Program-made: the position numbers and the translations under genes
DNA from: Micromussa lordhowensis
Taxonomy: Eukaryota; Cnidaria; Anthozoa; Scleractinia; Lobophylliidae
DNA: 64,000 bases
Direction: 5' to 3'
Assembly: GCA_964020085.1 (NCBI GenBank)
Contig: OZ026600.1
Span: forward strand, 11,009,348 to 11,073,347
The notes under the pieces: generated by a model
Told to the model about the DNA's origin: nothing
The model's database searches: none
The model's input: only the letters and a program-made list of their open reading frames with translations
In this document: positions 22,389 through 35,786 of the stretch, piece after piece
Numbering within the stretch: the first letter of the stretch is position 1
Layout of the letters: every line of letters begins with the position of its first letter

Positions 22389-24153
22389 CCGAGCTTGGCG
22401 CACGTTGCAACTTTGCAAACTAATGGCACCAAAGCACTCCCGGGGTCGGTCCGGGTCCACATGCAAAGTTTCGGAGCTGCGCAATATGTCACACTATCCT
22501 AAGAAGCCTGATGGCTAATTAGCCGAGCTTGGCGCTCGTCGCAATTTTGCAAACTAATGGCACCAAAGCACTCCCGGGGTCGGTCCAAGTCCACATGCAA
22601 AGTTTCGGAGCTGCGCAAAAGGTCAAACTATGCTAACCAGCCCGGCAGATCCCCGGGTGCGGCCGGCTGCCTGCCTCGTTAGCCGAGCTTGGCGCGCGTC
22701 TCAACTTTGCAAACTAATGTCACCAAAGCACTCCCGGGGTCGGTCCGGGTCCACATGCAAAGTTTTGGAGCTGCGCAAAATGTCACACTATGCTAACCAG
22801 CCCGATTGCTGATTAGCCGAGCTTGGCGCGCGTCGCAACTTTTCAAACTAATGGCACCAAAGCACTCCCGGGGCCGGTCCGGGTCCACATGCAAAGTTTC
22901 GGAGCTGCGCAAAATGTCACACTATGCTAACCAGTCGGATTGCTAGTTAGCCGAGCTTGGCGCGCGTCGCAACTTTGCAAACTATTGGCACCAAAGCACT
23001 CCCGGGGTCGGTCCGAGTTAAATATGCAAAGTTTCGGAGCTGCGCAAAATGTCACACTGTGCTAACCAGGCCTGCAGATCCCCGGGTGCGGCCGGCTGGC
23101 TGCCTCGTTAGCCGAGCTTGGCGCGCATCGCAACTTTGCAAACTAATGGCACCAAAGTACTCCCGGGGTCGGTCCGAGTCCACATGCAAAGTTTCGAAGC
23201 TGCGCAAACTGTCACACTATGCTTACCAGCCCGGCCGATCCCCGGGTGCGGCCGGCTGGCTGCCTCGTTAGCCGAGCTTGGCGCAAGTCGCAACTTTGCG
23301 AACTAATGGCACCAAAGTACTCCCGGGGTCGGGCCGAGTCCACATGCAAAGTTTCGGAGCAGCGAAAAATGTCACACTATGCCAATTAGCCCGGCAGATG
23401 TCCGGGTGTGGCCGGCTGGCTGCCTTGTTAGCCGAGCTTGGCGTGCGTCGCAACTTTGCAAACTAATGGCACCAAAGCACTCCCGGGGCCGGTCCGAGTC
23501 CACATGCAAAGTTTTGGAGCTACGCAAAATGTCACACTATGCTAACTAGCCCGGCAGGTCCCCGGGTGTGGCCGGCTGGCTGCCTCGTTAGCCGAGCTTG
23601 GCACGCGTCGCAACTTTGCAAACTAATGTCACGAAAGCACTACCGGGGTCGGTCCAAGTCCACATGCAAAGTTTTGGAGCTACGCAAAATGTCACACTAT
23701 GCTAACTAGCCCGATTGCTAATTAGCCGAGCTTGGCGCGCGTCGCAACTTTGCAAACTAATGGCACCAAAGCACTCCCGGGGTTGGTCTGAGCCCACATG
23801 CAAAGTTTGGGAGCTGCGCAAAATGTCACACTATTCTAACCAGCCCGGTAGATGCCTGGGTGCGGCCGGCTGGTTGCCTCGTTAGCCGAGCTTGGCGCAC
23901 GTCGCAACTTTGCAAACTAATGCCACCAAAGCAATCCTGGGGTCGGTCCGGGTCCACATGCAAAGTTTCGGAGCTGCGCAAGATGTCACACTATGCTAAC
24001 CAGCCCGATTGCTAATAAGCCGAGCTTCGCGCGTGTCACAACTTTGCAAACTAATGGCACCAAAGCACTCCCAGGGTCGGTCCGAGTCCACATGCAAAGT
24101 TTCGGAGCTGCGCAAAATATCACACTATGCTAACCAGCCCGATTGCTAATTAG
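22389..24153 (+). repeat. C-domain leader, copy 1, 12 monomers
   Basis: Monomers start at 22389 S, 22523 L, 22683 S, 22817 S, 22951 L+1, 23112 L, 23272 L, 23432 L, 23592 S, 23726 L, 23886 S and 24020 S. The same order recurs at 31294-33032, except that the 161-bp L+1 monomer at 22951 is a 135-bp S+1 there. Markers are AAAGGTCAAACTATGC near 22615, the CTTACCAGCCCGGCC tail near 23222 and GGTCTGAGCCC near 23785. Confidence 0.9.
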
Positions 24154-26907
24154 CCGAGCTTGGCGCGCGTTGCAACTTTGCAAACTAATGGCACCAAAGC
24201 ACTCCCGGGGTCGGTCCGGGTCCATATGCAAAGTTTCGGAGCTGCGCAAAATGTCACACTATGCCAACCGGCCCGGCAGATGCCCGGGTGCAGCCGGCTG
24301 GCTGCCTTGTTAGCCGAGCTTGGCGTGCGTCGCAACTTTGCAAACTAATGGCACCAAAGCACTTCCGGGGTCGGTCCGAGTCCACATGCAAAGTTTCGGA
24401 GCTGCGCAAAATATCACACTATGCTAACCAGCCCGATTGCTAATTAGCCGAGCTTGGCGCGCGTTGGAACTTTGCAAACTAATGGCACCAAAGCACTTCC
24501 GGGGTCGGTCCGAGTCCACATCCAAAGTTTCGGAGCAGCGAGAAATGTCACACTATGCCAATTAGCCCGGCAGATGCCCGGGTGTGGCCGGCGGGCTGCC
24601 TTGTTAGCCGAGCTTGGCGTTCGTCGCAACTTTGCAAACTCATGGCACCAAAGCACTCCCGGGGTCGGTCTGGGTCCACATGCAAAGTTTCGGAGCTGCG
24701 CAAAATGTCACACTATGCTAACCAGTCGGATTGCTAGTTAGCCGAGCTTGGCGCGTGTCGCAACTTTGCAAACTAATGGCACCAAAGCACTCCCTGGGTC
24801 GGTCCGGATCCATATGCAAAGTTTCGGAGCTGCGCAAATTGTGACACTATGCTAACCAGCCCGATTGCTAATTAGCCGAGCTTGGCGCACGTCGCAACTT
24901 TGCAAACTAATGGCACCAAAGCACTCCCGGGGTCGGTCCGAGTCCACATGCAAAGTTTCGGAGCTGCGCAAAATGTCACACTATGCTAACCGGCCCGATT
25001 GCTAATAAGCCGAGCTTGGCGCGCGTCGCAACTTTGCAAACTAATTGCACCAAAGCACTCCCGGGGTCGGTCCGAGTCCACATGCAAAGTTTCGGAGCTG
25101 CGCAAAATGTCACACTATGCTAAGCAGCCGATTGCTAATTAGCCGAGCTTGGCGCGCATCACAACTTTGCAAACTAATGGCACCAAAGCACTCCTGGGGT
25201 CGATCCGAGTCCACATGCAAAGTTTGGGAGCTGCGCAAAATGTCACACTATGCTAAGCAGCCCGATTGCTAATTAGCCGAGCTTAGCGCGCGTCGCAACT
25301 TTGCAAACTAATGGCACCAAAGCACTCCCGGGGTCGGTCCAAGTCCACATGCAAAGTTTTGGACCTGCGCAAAATGTCACACTATGCTAACCAGCCCGGC
25401 AGATCCCCGGGTGTGGCCGGCTGGCTGGCTAGTTAGCCGAGCTTGGCGCGCGTTGCAACTTTGCAAACTAATGGCACCAAAGCACTCCCGGGGTCGGTCC
25501 GGGTCCACATGCAAAGTTTCGGAGCTGCGCAATATGTCACACTATCCTAAGAAGCCTGATTGCTAATTAGCCGAGCTTGGCGCTCGTCGCAATTTTGCAA
25601 ACTAATGGCACCAAAGCACTCCCAGGGTCGGTCCAAGTCCACATGCAAAGTTTCGGAGCTGCGCAAAAGGTCACACTATGGTAACCAGCCCGGAAGATCC
25701 CCGGGTGCGGCCGGCTGGCTGCCTCGTTAGCCGAGCTTGCCGCGCGTCTCAACTTTGCAAACTAATGTCACCAAAGCACTCCCTGGGTCGGTCCGGGTCC
25801 ACATGCAAAGTTTTGGAGCTGCGCAAAATGTCACACTATGCTAACCAGCCCGATTGCTGATTAGCCGAGCTTCGCGCGCGTCGCAACTTTTCAAACTAAT
25901 GGCACCAAAGCACTCCCGGGGTCGGTCCGGGTCCACATGCAAAGTTTCGGAGCTGCGCAAAATGTCACACTATGCTAACCAGTCGGATTGCTAGTTAGCC
26001 GAGCTTGGCGCGCGTCGCAACTTTGCAAACTAATGGCACCAAATCACTCCCGGGGTCGGTCCGAGTCCACATGCAAAGTTTCGAAGCTGCGCAAACTGTC
26101 ACACTATGCTAACCGGCTCGGCAGATCCCCGGGTGCGGCCGGCTTGCTGCCTCGTTAGCCGAGCTTGGCGCGCGTCTCAACTTTGCAAACTATTGGCACC
26201 AAAGCACTCCCGGGGTCGGTCCGAGTTAAATATGCAAAGTTTCCGAGCTGCGCAAAATGTCACACTGTGCTAACCAGGCCTGCAGATCCCCGGGTGCAGC
26301 CGGCTGGCTGCCTCGTTAGCCGAGCTTGGCGCGCGTCGCAACTTTGCAAACTAATGGCACCAAAGTACTCCCGGGGTCGGTCCGAGTCCACTTGCAAAGT
26401 TTCGAAGCTGCGCAAACTGTCACACTATGCTAACCAGCCCGGCCGATCCCCGGGTGCGGCCGGCTGGCTGCCTCGTTAGCCGAGCTTGGCGCGCGTCACA
26501 ACTTTGCAAACTAATGGCACCAAAGTACTCCCGGGGTCGGGCCGAGTCCACATGCAAAGTTTGGGAGCTGCGCAAAATGTCACACTATTCTAACCAGCCC
26601 GGTAGATGCCTGGGTGCGGCCGGCTGGTTGCCTCGTTAGCCGAGCTTGGCGCACGTCGCAACTTTGCAAACTAATGCCACCAAAGCAATCCTGGGGTCGG
26701 TCCGGGTCCACATGCAAAGTTTCGGAGCTGCGCAAAATGTCACACTATGCTAACCAGCCCGATTGCTAATAAGCCGAGCTTGGCGCGTGTCGCAACTTTG
26801 CAAACTAATGGCACCAAAGCACTCCCGGGGTCGGTCCGAGTCCACATGCAAAGTTTCGGAGCTGCGCAAAATATCACACTATGCTAACCAGCCCGATTGC
26901 TAATTAG
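24154..26907 (+). repeat. HOR-C copy 1, 19 monomers, 2754 bp
   Basis: Order is L S L S S S S-1 S L S L S S L L+1 L L S S (starts 24154, 24314, 24448, 24608, 24742, 24876, 25010, 25143, 25277, 25437, 25571, 25731, 25865, 25999, 26159, 26320, 26480, 26640, 26774). Eight L, eleven S, one insertion and one deletion give exactly 2754 bp. Markers are CCGGCGGGCTGCC, GGATCCATATGC, GGTCGATCCGAG, the GGCTGGCTGGCTAG tail and GTTAAATATGC. Private variants include AATTGCACC near 25044 and CTTAGCGCGCG near 25283. Confidence 0.92.
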
Positions 26908-29661
26908 CCGAGCTTGGCGCGCGTTGCAACTTTGCAAACTAATGGCACCAAAGCACTCCCGGGGTCGGTCCGGGTCCATATGCCAAGTTTCGGAGCTGCG
27001 CAAAATGTCACACTATGCCAACCGGCCCGGCAGATGCCCGGGTGCAGCCGGCTGGCTGCCTTGTTAGCTGAGCTTGGCGTGCGTCGCAACTTTGCAAACT
27101 AATGGCACCAAAGCACTCCCGGGGTCGGTCCGAGTCCACATGCAAAGTTTCGGAGCTGCGCAAAATATCACACTATGCTAACCAGCCCGATTGCTAATTA
27201 GCCGAGCTTGGCGCGCGTTGCAACTTTGCAAACTAATGGCACCAAAGCACTTCCGGGGTCGGTCCGAGTCCACATCCAAAGTTTCGGAGCAGCGAGAAAT
27301 GTCACACTATGCCAATTAGCCCGGCAGATGCCCGGGTGTGGCCGGCGGGCTGCCTTGTTAGCCGAGCTTGGCGTTCGTCGCAACTTTGCAAACTCATGGC
27401 ACCAAAGCACTCCCGGGGTCGGTCTGGGTCCACATGCAAAGTTTCGGAGCTGCGCAAAATGTCACACTATGCTAACCAGTCGGATTGCTAGTTAGCCGAG
27501 CTTGGCGCGTGTCGCAACTTTGCAAACTAATGGCACCAAAGCACTCCCTGGGTCAGTCCGGATCCATATGCAAAGTTTCGGAGCTGCGCAAATTGTGACA
27601 CTATGCTAACCAGCCCGATTGCTAATTAGCCGAGCTTGGCGCACGTCGCAACTTTGCAAACTAATGGCACCAAAGCACTCCCGGGGTCGGTCCGAGTCCA
27701 CATGCAAAGTTTCGGAGCTGCGCAAAATGTCACACTATGCTAACCGGCCCGATTGCTAATAAGCCGAGCTTGGCGCGCGTCGCAACTTTGCAAACTAATG
27801 GCACCAAAGCACTCCCGGGGTCGGTCCGAGTCCACATGCAAAGTTTCGGAGCTGCGCAAAATGTCACACTATGCTAAGCAGCCGATTGCTAATTAGCCGA
27901 GCTTGGCGCGCATCACAACTTTGCAAACTAATGGCACCAAAGCACTCCTGGGGTCGATCCGAGTCCACATGCAAAGTTTGGGAGCTGCGCAAAATGTCAC
28001 ACTATGCTAAGCAGCCCGATTGCTAATTAGCCGAGCTTACCGCGCGTCGCAACTTTGCAAACTAATGGCACCAAAGCACTCCCGGGGTCGGTCCAAGTCC
28101 ACATGCAAAGTTTTGGACCTGCGCAAAATGTCACACTATGCTAACCAGCCCGGCAGATCCCCGGGTGTGGCCGGCTGGCTGGCTAGTTAGCCGAGCTTGG
28201 CGCGCGTTGCAACTTTGCAAACTAATGGCACCAAAGCACTCCCGGGGTCGGTCCGGGTCCACATGCAAAGTTTCGGAGCTGCGCAATATGTCACACTATC
28301 CTAAGAAGCCTGATTGCTAATTAGCCGAGCTTGGCGCTCGTCGCAATTTTGCAAACTAATGGCACCAAAGCACTCCCAGGGTCGGTCCAAGTCCACATGC
28401 AAAGTTTCGGAGCTGCGCAAAAGGTCACACTATGGTAACCAGCCCGGAAGATCCCCGGGTGCGGCCGGCTGGCTGCCTCGTTAGCCGAGCTTGCCGCGCG
28501 TCTCAACTTTGCAAACTAATGTCACCAAAGCACTCCCTGGGTCGGTCCGGGTCCACATGCAAAGTTTTGGAGCTGCGCAAAATGTCACACTATGCTAACC
28601 AGCCCGATTGCTGATTAGCCGAGCTTCGCGCGCGTCGCAACTTTTCAAACTAATGGCACCAAAGCACTCCCGGGGTCGGTCCGGGTCCACATGCAAAGTT
28701 TCGGAGCTGCGCAAAATGTCACACTATGCTAACCAGTCGGATTGCTAGTTAGCCGAGCTTGGCGCGCGTCGCAACTTTGCAAACTAATGGCACCAAATCA
28801 CTCCCGGGGTCGGTCCGAGTCCACATGCAAAGTTTCGAAGCTGCGCAAACTGTCACACTATGCTAACCAGCTCGGCAGATCCCCGGGTGCGGCCGGCTTG
28901 CTGCCTCGTTAGCCGAGCTTGGCGCGCGTCTCAACTTTGCAAACTATTGGCACCAAAGCACTCCCGGGGTCGGTCCGAGTTAAATATGCAAAGTTTCCGA
29001 GCTGCGCAAAATGTCACACTGTGCTAACCAGGCCTGCAGATCCCCGGGTGCGGCCGGCTGGCTGCCTCGTTAGCCGAGCTTGGCGCGCGTCGCAACTTTG
29101 CAAACTAATGGCACCAAAGTACTCCCGGGGTCGGTCCGAGTCCACTTGCAAAGTTTCGAAGCTGCGCAAACTGTCACACTATGCTAACCAGCCCGGCCGA
29201 TCCCCGGGTGCGGCCGGCTGGCTGCCTCGTTAGCCGAGCTTGGCGCGCGTCGCAACTTTGCAAACTAATGGCACCAAAGTACTCCCGGGGTCGGGCCGAG
29301 TCCACATGCAAAGTTTGGGAGCTGCGCAAAATGTCACACTATTCTAACCAGCCCGGTAGATGCCTGGGTGCGGCCGGCTGGTTGCCTCGTTAGCCGAGCT
29401 TGGCGCACGTCGCAACTTTGCAAACTAATGCCACCAAAGCAATCCTGGGGTCGGTCCGGGTCCACATGCAAAGTTTCGGAGCTGCGCAAAATGTCACACT
29501 ATGCTAACCAGCCCGATTGCTAATAAGCCGAGCTTGGCGCGTGTCGCAACTTTGCAAACTAATGGCACCAAAGCACTCCCGGGGTCGGTCCGAGTCCACA
29601 TGCAAAGTTTCGGAGCTGCGCAAAATATCACACTATGCTAACCAGCCCGATTGCTAATTAG
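26908..29661 (+). repeat. HOR-C copy 2, 19 monomers, 2754 bp
   Basis: This is displaced 2754 bp from copy 1 with the same order. About ten substitutions are visible by eye, including GGGTCAGTCC near 27551, CTTACCGCGCG near 28036, AATGGCACC where copy 1 has AATTGCACC, and ATGCCAAG near 26981. Several of these are shared with copy 4 rather than copies 1 or 3. Confidence 0.92.
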
Positions 29662-31293
29662 CCGAGCTTGGCGCGCGTTGCAACTTTGCAAACTAATGGC
29701 ACCAAAGCACTCCCGGGGTCGGTCCGGGTCCATATGCAAAGTTTCGGAGCTGCGCAAAATGTCACACTATGCCAACCGGCCCGGCAGATGCCCGGGTGCA
29801 GCCGGCTGGCTGCCTTGTTAGCAGAGCTTGGCGTGCGTCGCAACTTTGCAAACTAATGGCACCAAAGCACTCCCGGGGTCGGTCCGAGTCCACATGCAAA
29901 GTTTCGGAGCTGCGCAAAATATCACACTATGCTAACCAGCCCGATTGCTAATTAGCCGAGCTTGGCGCGCGTTGCAACTTTGCAAACTAATGGCACCAAA
30001 GAGACTCCCGGGGTCGGTCCGAGTCCACATGCAAAGTTTCGGAGCCGCGAGAAATGTCACACTATGCCAATTAGCCCGGCAGATGCCCGGGTGTGGCCGG
30101 CGGGCTGCCTTGTTAGCCGAGCTTGGCGTGCGTCGCAACTTTGCAAACTAATGGCACCAAAGCACTCCTGGGGTCGGTCCGGGTCCACATGCAAAGTTTC
30201 GGAGCTGCGCAAAATGTCACACTATGCTAACCAGTCGGATTGCTAGTTAGCCGAGCTTGGCGCGCGTCGCAACTTTGCAAACTAATGGCACCAAAGCACT
30301 CCCGGGGTCGGTCCAAGTCCACATGCAAAGTTTTGGACCTGCGCAAAATGTCACACTATGCTAACCAGCCCGGCAGTTCCCCGGGTGTGGCCGGCTGGCT
30401 GGCTAGTTAGCCGAGCTTGGCGCGCGTTGCAACTTTGCAAACTAATGGCACCAAAGCACTCCCGGGGTCGGTCCGGGTCCACATGCAAAGTTTCGGAGCT
30501 GCGCAATATGTCACACTATTCTTAGAAGCCTGATTGCTAATTAGCCGAGCTTGGCGCTCGTCGCAATTTTGCAAACTAATGGCACCAAAGCACTCCCGGG
30601 GTCGGTCCAAGTCCACATGCAAAGTTTCGGAGCTGCGCAAAAGGTCACACTATGCTAACCAGCCCGGCAGATCCCCGGGTGCGGCCGGCTGGCTGCCTCG
30701 TTAGCCGAGCTTGGCGCGCGTCTCAACTTTGCAAACTAATGGCACCAAAGCACTCCCGGGGTCGGTCCGGGTCCACATGCAAAGTTTCGGAGCTGCGCAA
30801 AATATCACACTATGCTAACCAGCCCGATTGCTAATTAGCCGAGCTTGGCGCGCGTTGCAACTTTGCAAACTAATGGCACCAAAGAGACTCCCGGGGTCGG
30901 TCCGAGTCCACATGCAAAGTTTCGGAGCCGCGAGAAATGTCACACTATGCCAATTAGCCCGGCAGATTCCCGGGTGTGGCCGGCGGGCTGCCTTGTTAGC
31001 CGAGCTTGGCGTGCGTCGCAACTTTGCAAACTAATGGCACCAAAGCACTCCTGGGGTCGGTTCGGGTCCACATGCAAAGTTTCGGAGCTGCGCAAAATGT
31101 CACACTATGCTAACCAGTCGGATTGCTAGTTAGCCGAGCTTGGCGCGCGTCGCAACTTTGCAAACTAATGGCACCAAAGCACTCCCGGGGTCGGTCCAAG
31201 TCCACATGCAAAGTTTTGGACCTGCGCAAAATGTCACACTATGCTAACCAGCCCGGCAGTTCCCCGGGTGCAGCCGGCTGGCTGGCTAGTTAG
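29662..31293 (+). repeat. C-domain segment with 883-bp six-monomer spacing
   Basis: Monomers start at 29662 L, 29822 S, 29956 L+1, 30117 S, 30251 L, 30411 S, 30545 L, 30705 S, 30839 L+1, 31000 S and 31134 L. The first two continue HOR-C. From 29956 a variant with AAAGAGACTCCC and GGAGCCGCGAGAAATG appears and recurs at 30839, 883 bp later (three L, three S, one inserted base). The S unit at 30411 carries ATTCTTAGAAGCC. Confidence 0.88.
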
Positions 31294-33032
31294 CCGAGCT
31301 TGGCGCACGTTGCAACTTTGCAAACTAATGCCACCAAAGCACTCCCGGGGTCGGTCCGGGTCCACATGCAAAGTTTCGGAGCTGCGCAATATGTCACACT
31401 ATCCTAAGAAGCCTGATTGCTAATTAGCCGAGCTTGGCGCTCGTCGCAATTTTGCAAACTAATGGCACCAAAGCACTCCCGGGGTCGGTCCAAGTCCACA
31501 TGCAAAGTTTCGGAGCTGCGCAAAAGGTCAAACTATGCTAACCAGCCCGGCAGATCCCCGGGTGCGGCCGGCTGCCTGCCTCGTTAGCCGAGCTTGGCGC
31601 GCGTCTCAACTTTGCAAACTAATGTCACCAAAGCACTCCCGGGGTCGGTCCGGGTCCACATGCAAAGTTTTGGAGCTGCGCAAAATGTCACACTATGCTA
31701 ACCAGCCCGATTGCTGATTAGCCGAGCTTGGCGCGCGTCGCAACTTTTCAAACTAATGGCACCAAAGCACTCCCGGGGCCGGTCCGGGTCCACATGCAAA
31801 GTTTCGGAGCTGCGCAAAATGTCACACTATGCTAACCAGTCGGATTGCTAGTTAGCCGAGCTTGGCGCGCGTCGCAACTTTGCAAACTATTGGCACCAAA
31901 GCACTCCCGGGGTCGGTCCGAGTTAAATATGCAAAGTTTCGGAGCTGCGCAAAATGTCACACTATGCTAACCAGCCCGATTGCTGATTAGCCGAGCTTGG
32001 CGCGCATCGCAACTTTGCAAACTAATGGCACCAAAGTACTCCCGGGGTCGGTCCGAGTCCACATGCAAAGTTTCGAAGCTGCGCAAACTGTCACACTATG
32101 CTTACCAGCCCGGCCGATCCCCGGGTGCGGCCGGCTGGCTGCCTCGTTAGCCGAGCTTGGCGCAAGTCGCAACTTTGCGAACTAATGGCACCAAAGTACT
32201 CCCGGGGTCGGGCCGAGTCCACATGCAAAGTTTCGGAGCAGCGAAAAATGTCACACTATGCCAATTAGCCCGGCAGATGTCCGGGTGTGGCCGGCTGGCT
32301 GCCTTGTTAGCCGAGCTTGGCGTGCGTCGCAACTTTGCAAACTAATGGCACCAAAGCACTCCCGGGGCCGGTCCGAGTCCACATGCAAAGTTTTGGAGCT
32401 ACGCAAAATGTCACACTATGCTAACTAGCCCGGCAGGTCCCCGGGTGTGGCCGGCTGGCTGCCTCGTTAGCCGAGCTTGGCACGCGTCGCAACTTTGCAA
32501 ACTAATGTCACGAAAGCACTACCGGGGTCGGTCCAAGTCCACATGCAAAGTTTTGGAGCTACGCAAAATGTCACACTATGCTAACTAGCCCGATTGCTAA
32601 TTAGCCGAGCTTGGCGCGCGTCGCAACTTTGCAAACTAATGGCACCAAAGCACTCCCGGGGTTGGTCTGAGCCCACATGCAAAGTTTGGGAGCTGCGCAA
32701 AATGTCACACTATTCTAACCAGCCCGGTAGATGCCTGGGTGCGGCCGGCTGGTTGCCTCGTTAGCCGAGCTTGGCGCACGTCGCAACTTTGCAAACTAAT
32801 GCCACCAAAGCAATCCTGGGGTCGGTCCGGGTCCACATGCAAAGTTTCGGAGCTGCGCAAGATGTCACACTATGCTAACCAGCCCGATTGCTAATAAGCC
32901 GAGCTTCGCGCGTGTCACAACTTTGCAAACTAATGGCACCAAAGCACTCCCAGGGTCGGTCCGAGTCCACATGCAAAGTTTCGGAGCTGCGCAAAATATC
33001 ACACTATGCTAACCAGCCCGATTGCTAATTAG
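31294..33032 (+). repeat. C-domain leader, copy 2
   Basis: This is the counterpart of 22389-24153, offset 8905 bp before the swapped monomer and 8879 bp after it. Starts are 31294 S, 31428 L, 31588 S, 31722 S, 31856 S+1, 31991 L, 32151 L, 32311 L, 32471 S, 32605 L, 32765 S and 32899 S. The monomer at 31856 keeps GTTAAATATGC but ends in the S-type tail GATTGCTGATTAG, giving the 26-bp shift. Confidence 0.9.
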
Positions 33033-35786
33033 CCGAGCTTGGCGCGCGTTGCAACTTTGCAAACTAATGGCACCAAAGCACTCCCGGGGTCGGTCCGGGT
33101 CCATATGCAAAGTTTCGGAGCTGCGCAAAATGTCACACTATGCCAACCGGCCCGGCAGATGCCCGGGTGCAGCCGGCTGGCTGCCTTGTTAGCCGAGCTT
33201 GGCGTGCGTCGCAACTTTGCAAACTAATGGCACCAAAGCACTTCCGGGGTCGGTCCGAGTCCACATGCAAAGTTTCGGAGCTGCGCAAAATATCACACTA
33301 TGCTAACCAGCCCGATTGCTAATTAGCCGAGCTTGGCGCGCGTTGCAACTTTGCAAACTAATGGCACCAAAGCACTTCCGGGGTCGGTCCGAGTCCACAT
33401 CCAAAGTTTCGGAGCAGCGAGAAATGTCACACTATGCCAATTAGCCCGGCAGATGCCCGGGTGTGGCCGGCGGGCTGCCTTGTTAGCCGAGCTTGGCGTT
33501 CGTCGCAACTTTGCAAACTCATGGCACCAAAGCACTCCCGGGGTCGGTCTGGGTCCACATGCAAAGTTTCGGAGCTGCGCAAAATGTCACACTATGCTAA
33601 CCAGTCGGATTGCTAGTTAGCCGAGCTTGGCGCGTGTCGCAACTTTGCAAACTAATGGCACCAAAGCACTCCCTGGGTCGGTCCGGATCCATATGCAAAG
33701 TTTCGGAGCTGCGCAAATTGTGACACTATGCTAACCAGCCCGATTGCTAATTAGCCGAGCTTGGCGCACGTCGCAACTTTGCAAACTAATGGCACCAAAG
33801 CACTCCCGGGGTCGGTCCGAGTCCACATGCAAAGTTTCGGAGCTGCGCAAAATGTCACACTATGCTAACCGGCCCGATTGCTAATAAGCCGAGCTTGGCG
33901 CGCGTCGCAACTTTGCAAACTAATTGCACCAAAGCACTCCCGGGGTCGGTCCGAGTCCACATGCAAAGTTTCGGAGCTGCGCAAAATGTCACACTATGCT
34001 AAGCAGCCGATTGCTAATTAGCCGAGCTTGGCGCGCATCACAACTTTGCAAACTAATGGCACCAAAGCACTCCTGGGGTCGATCCGAGTCCACATGCAAA
34101 GTTTGGGAGCTGCGCAAAATGTCACACTATGCTAAGCAGCCCGATTGCTAATTAGCCGAGCTTAGCGCGCGTCGCAACTTTGCAAACTAATGGCACCAAA
34201 GCACTCCCGGGGTCGGTCCAAGTCCACATGCAAAGTTTTGGACCTGCGCAAAATGTCACACTATGCTAACCAGCCCGGCAGATCCCCGGGTGTGGCCGGC
34301 TGGCTGGCTAGTTAGCCGAGCTTGGCGCGCGTTGCAACTTTGCAAACTAATGGCACCAAAGCACTCCCGGGGTCGGTCCGGGTCCACATGCAAAGTTTCG
34401 GAGCTGCGCAATATGTCACACTATCCTAAGAAGCCTGATTGCTAATTAGCCGAGCTTGGCGCTCGTCGCAATTTTGCAAACTAATGGCACCAAAGCACTC
34501 CCAGGGTCGGTCCAAGTCCACATGCAAAGTTTCGGAGCTGCGCAAAAGGTCACACTATGGTAACCAGCCCGGAAGATCCCCGGGTGCGGCCGGCTGGCTG
34601 CCTCGTTAGCCGAGCTTGCCGCGCGTCTCAACTTTGCAAACTAATGTCACCAAAGCACTCCCTGGGTCGGTCCGGGTCCACATGCAAAGTTTTGGAGCTG
34701 CGCAAAATGTCACACTATGCTAACCAGCCCGATTGCTGATTAGCCGAGCTTCGCGCGCGTCGCAACTTTTCAAACTAATGGCACCAAAGCACTCCCGGGG
34801 TCGGTCCGGGTCCACATGCAAAGTTTCGGAGCTGCGCAAAATGTCACACTATGCTAACCAGTCGGATTGCTAGTTAGCCGAGCTTGGCGCGCGTCGCAAC
34901 TTTGCAAACTAATGGCACCAAATCACTCCCGGGGTCGGTCCGAGTCCACATGCAAAGTTTCGAAGCTGCGCAAACTGTCACACTATGCTAACCAGCTCGG
35001 CAGATCCCCGGGTGCGGCCGGCTTGCTGCCTCGTTAGCCGAGCTTGGCGCGCGTCTCAACTTTGCAAACTATTGGCACCAAAGCACTCCCGGGGTCGGTC
35101 CGAGTTAAATATGCAAAGTTTCCGAGCTGCGCAAAATGTCACACTGTGCTAACCAGGCCTGCAGATCCCCGGGTGCAGCCGGCTGGCTGCCTCGTTAGCC
35201 GAGCTTGGCGCGCGTCGCAACTTTGCAAACTAATGGCACCAAAGTACTCCCGGGGTCGGTCCGAGTCCACTTGCAAAGTTTCGAAGCTGCGCAAACTGTC
35301 ACACTATGCTAACCAGCCCGGCCGATCCCCGGGTGCGGCCGGCTGGCTGCCTCGTTAGCCGAGCTTGGCGCGCGTCACAACTTTGCAAACTAATGGCACC
35401 AAAGTACTCCCGGGGTCGGGCCGAGTCCACATGCAAAGTTTGGGAGCTGCGCAAAATGTCACACTATTCTAACCAGCCCGGTAGATGCCTGGGTGCGGCC
35501 GGCTGGTTGCCTCGTTAGCCGAGCTTGGCGCACGTCGCAACTTTGCAAACTAATGCCACCAAAGCAATCCTGGGGTCGGTCCGGGTCCACATGCAAAGTT
35601 TCGGAGCTGCGCAAAATGTCACACTATGCTAACCAGCCCGATTGCTAATAAGCCGAGCTTGGCGCGTGTCGCAACTTTGCAAACTAATGGCACCAAAGCA
35701 CTCCCGGGGTCGGTCCGAGTCCACATGCAAAGTTTCGGAGCTGCGCAAAATATCACACTATGCTAACCAGCCCGATTGCTAATTAG
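33033..35786 (+). repeat. HOR-C copy 3, 2754 bp
   Basis: This copy of 24154-26907 is displaced 8879 bp. It shares copy 1's private variants: AATTGCACC near 33923, CTTAGCGCGCG near 34162, and GTGCAGCCGG in the L+1 tail near 35173. Copy 1's GTTGGAAC near 24465 is GTTGCAAC here. It belongs to the larger block duplication. Confidence 0.92.
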
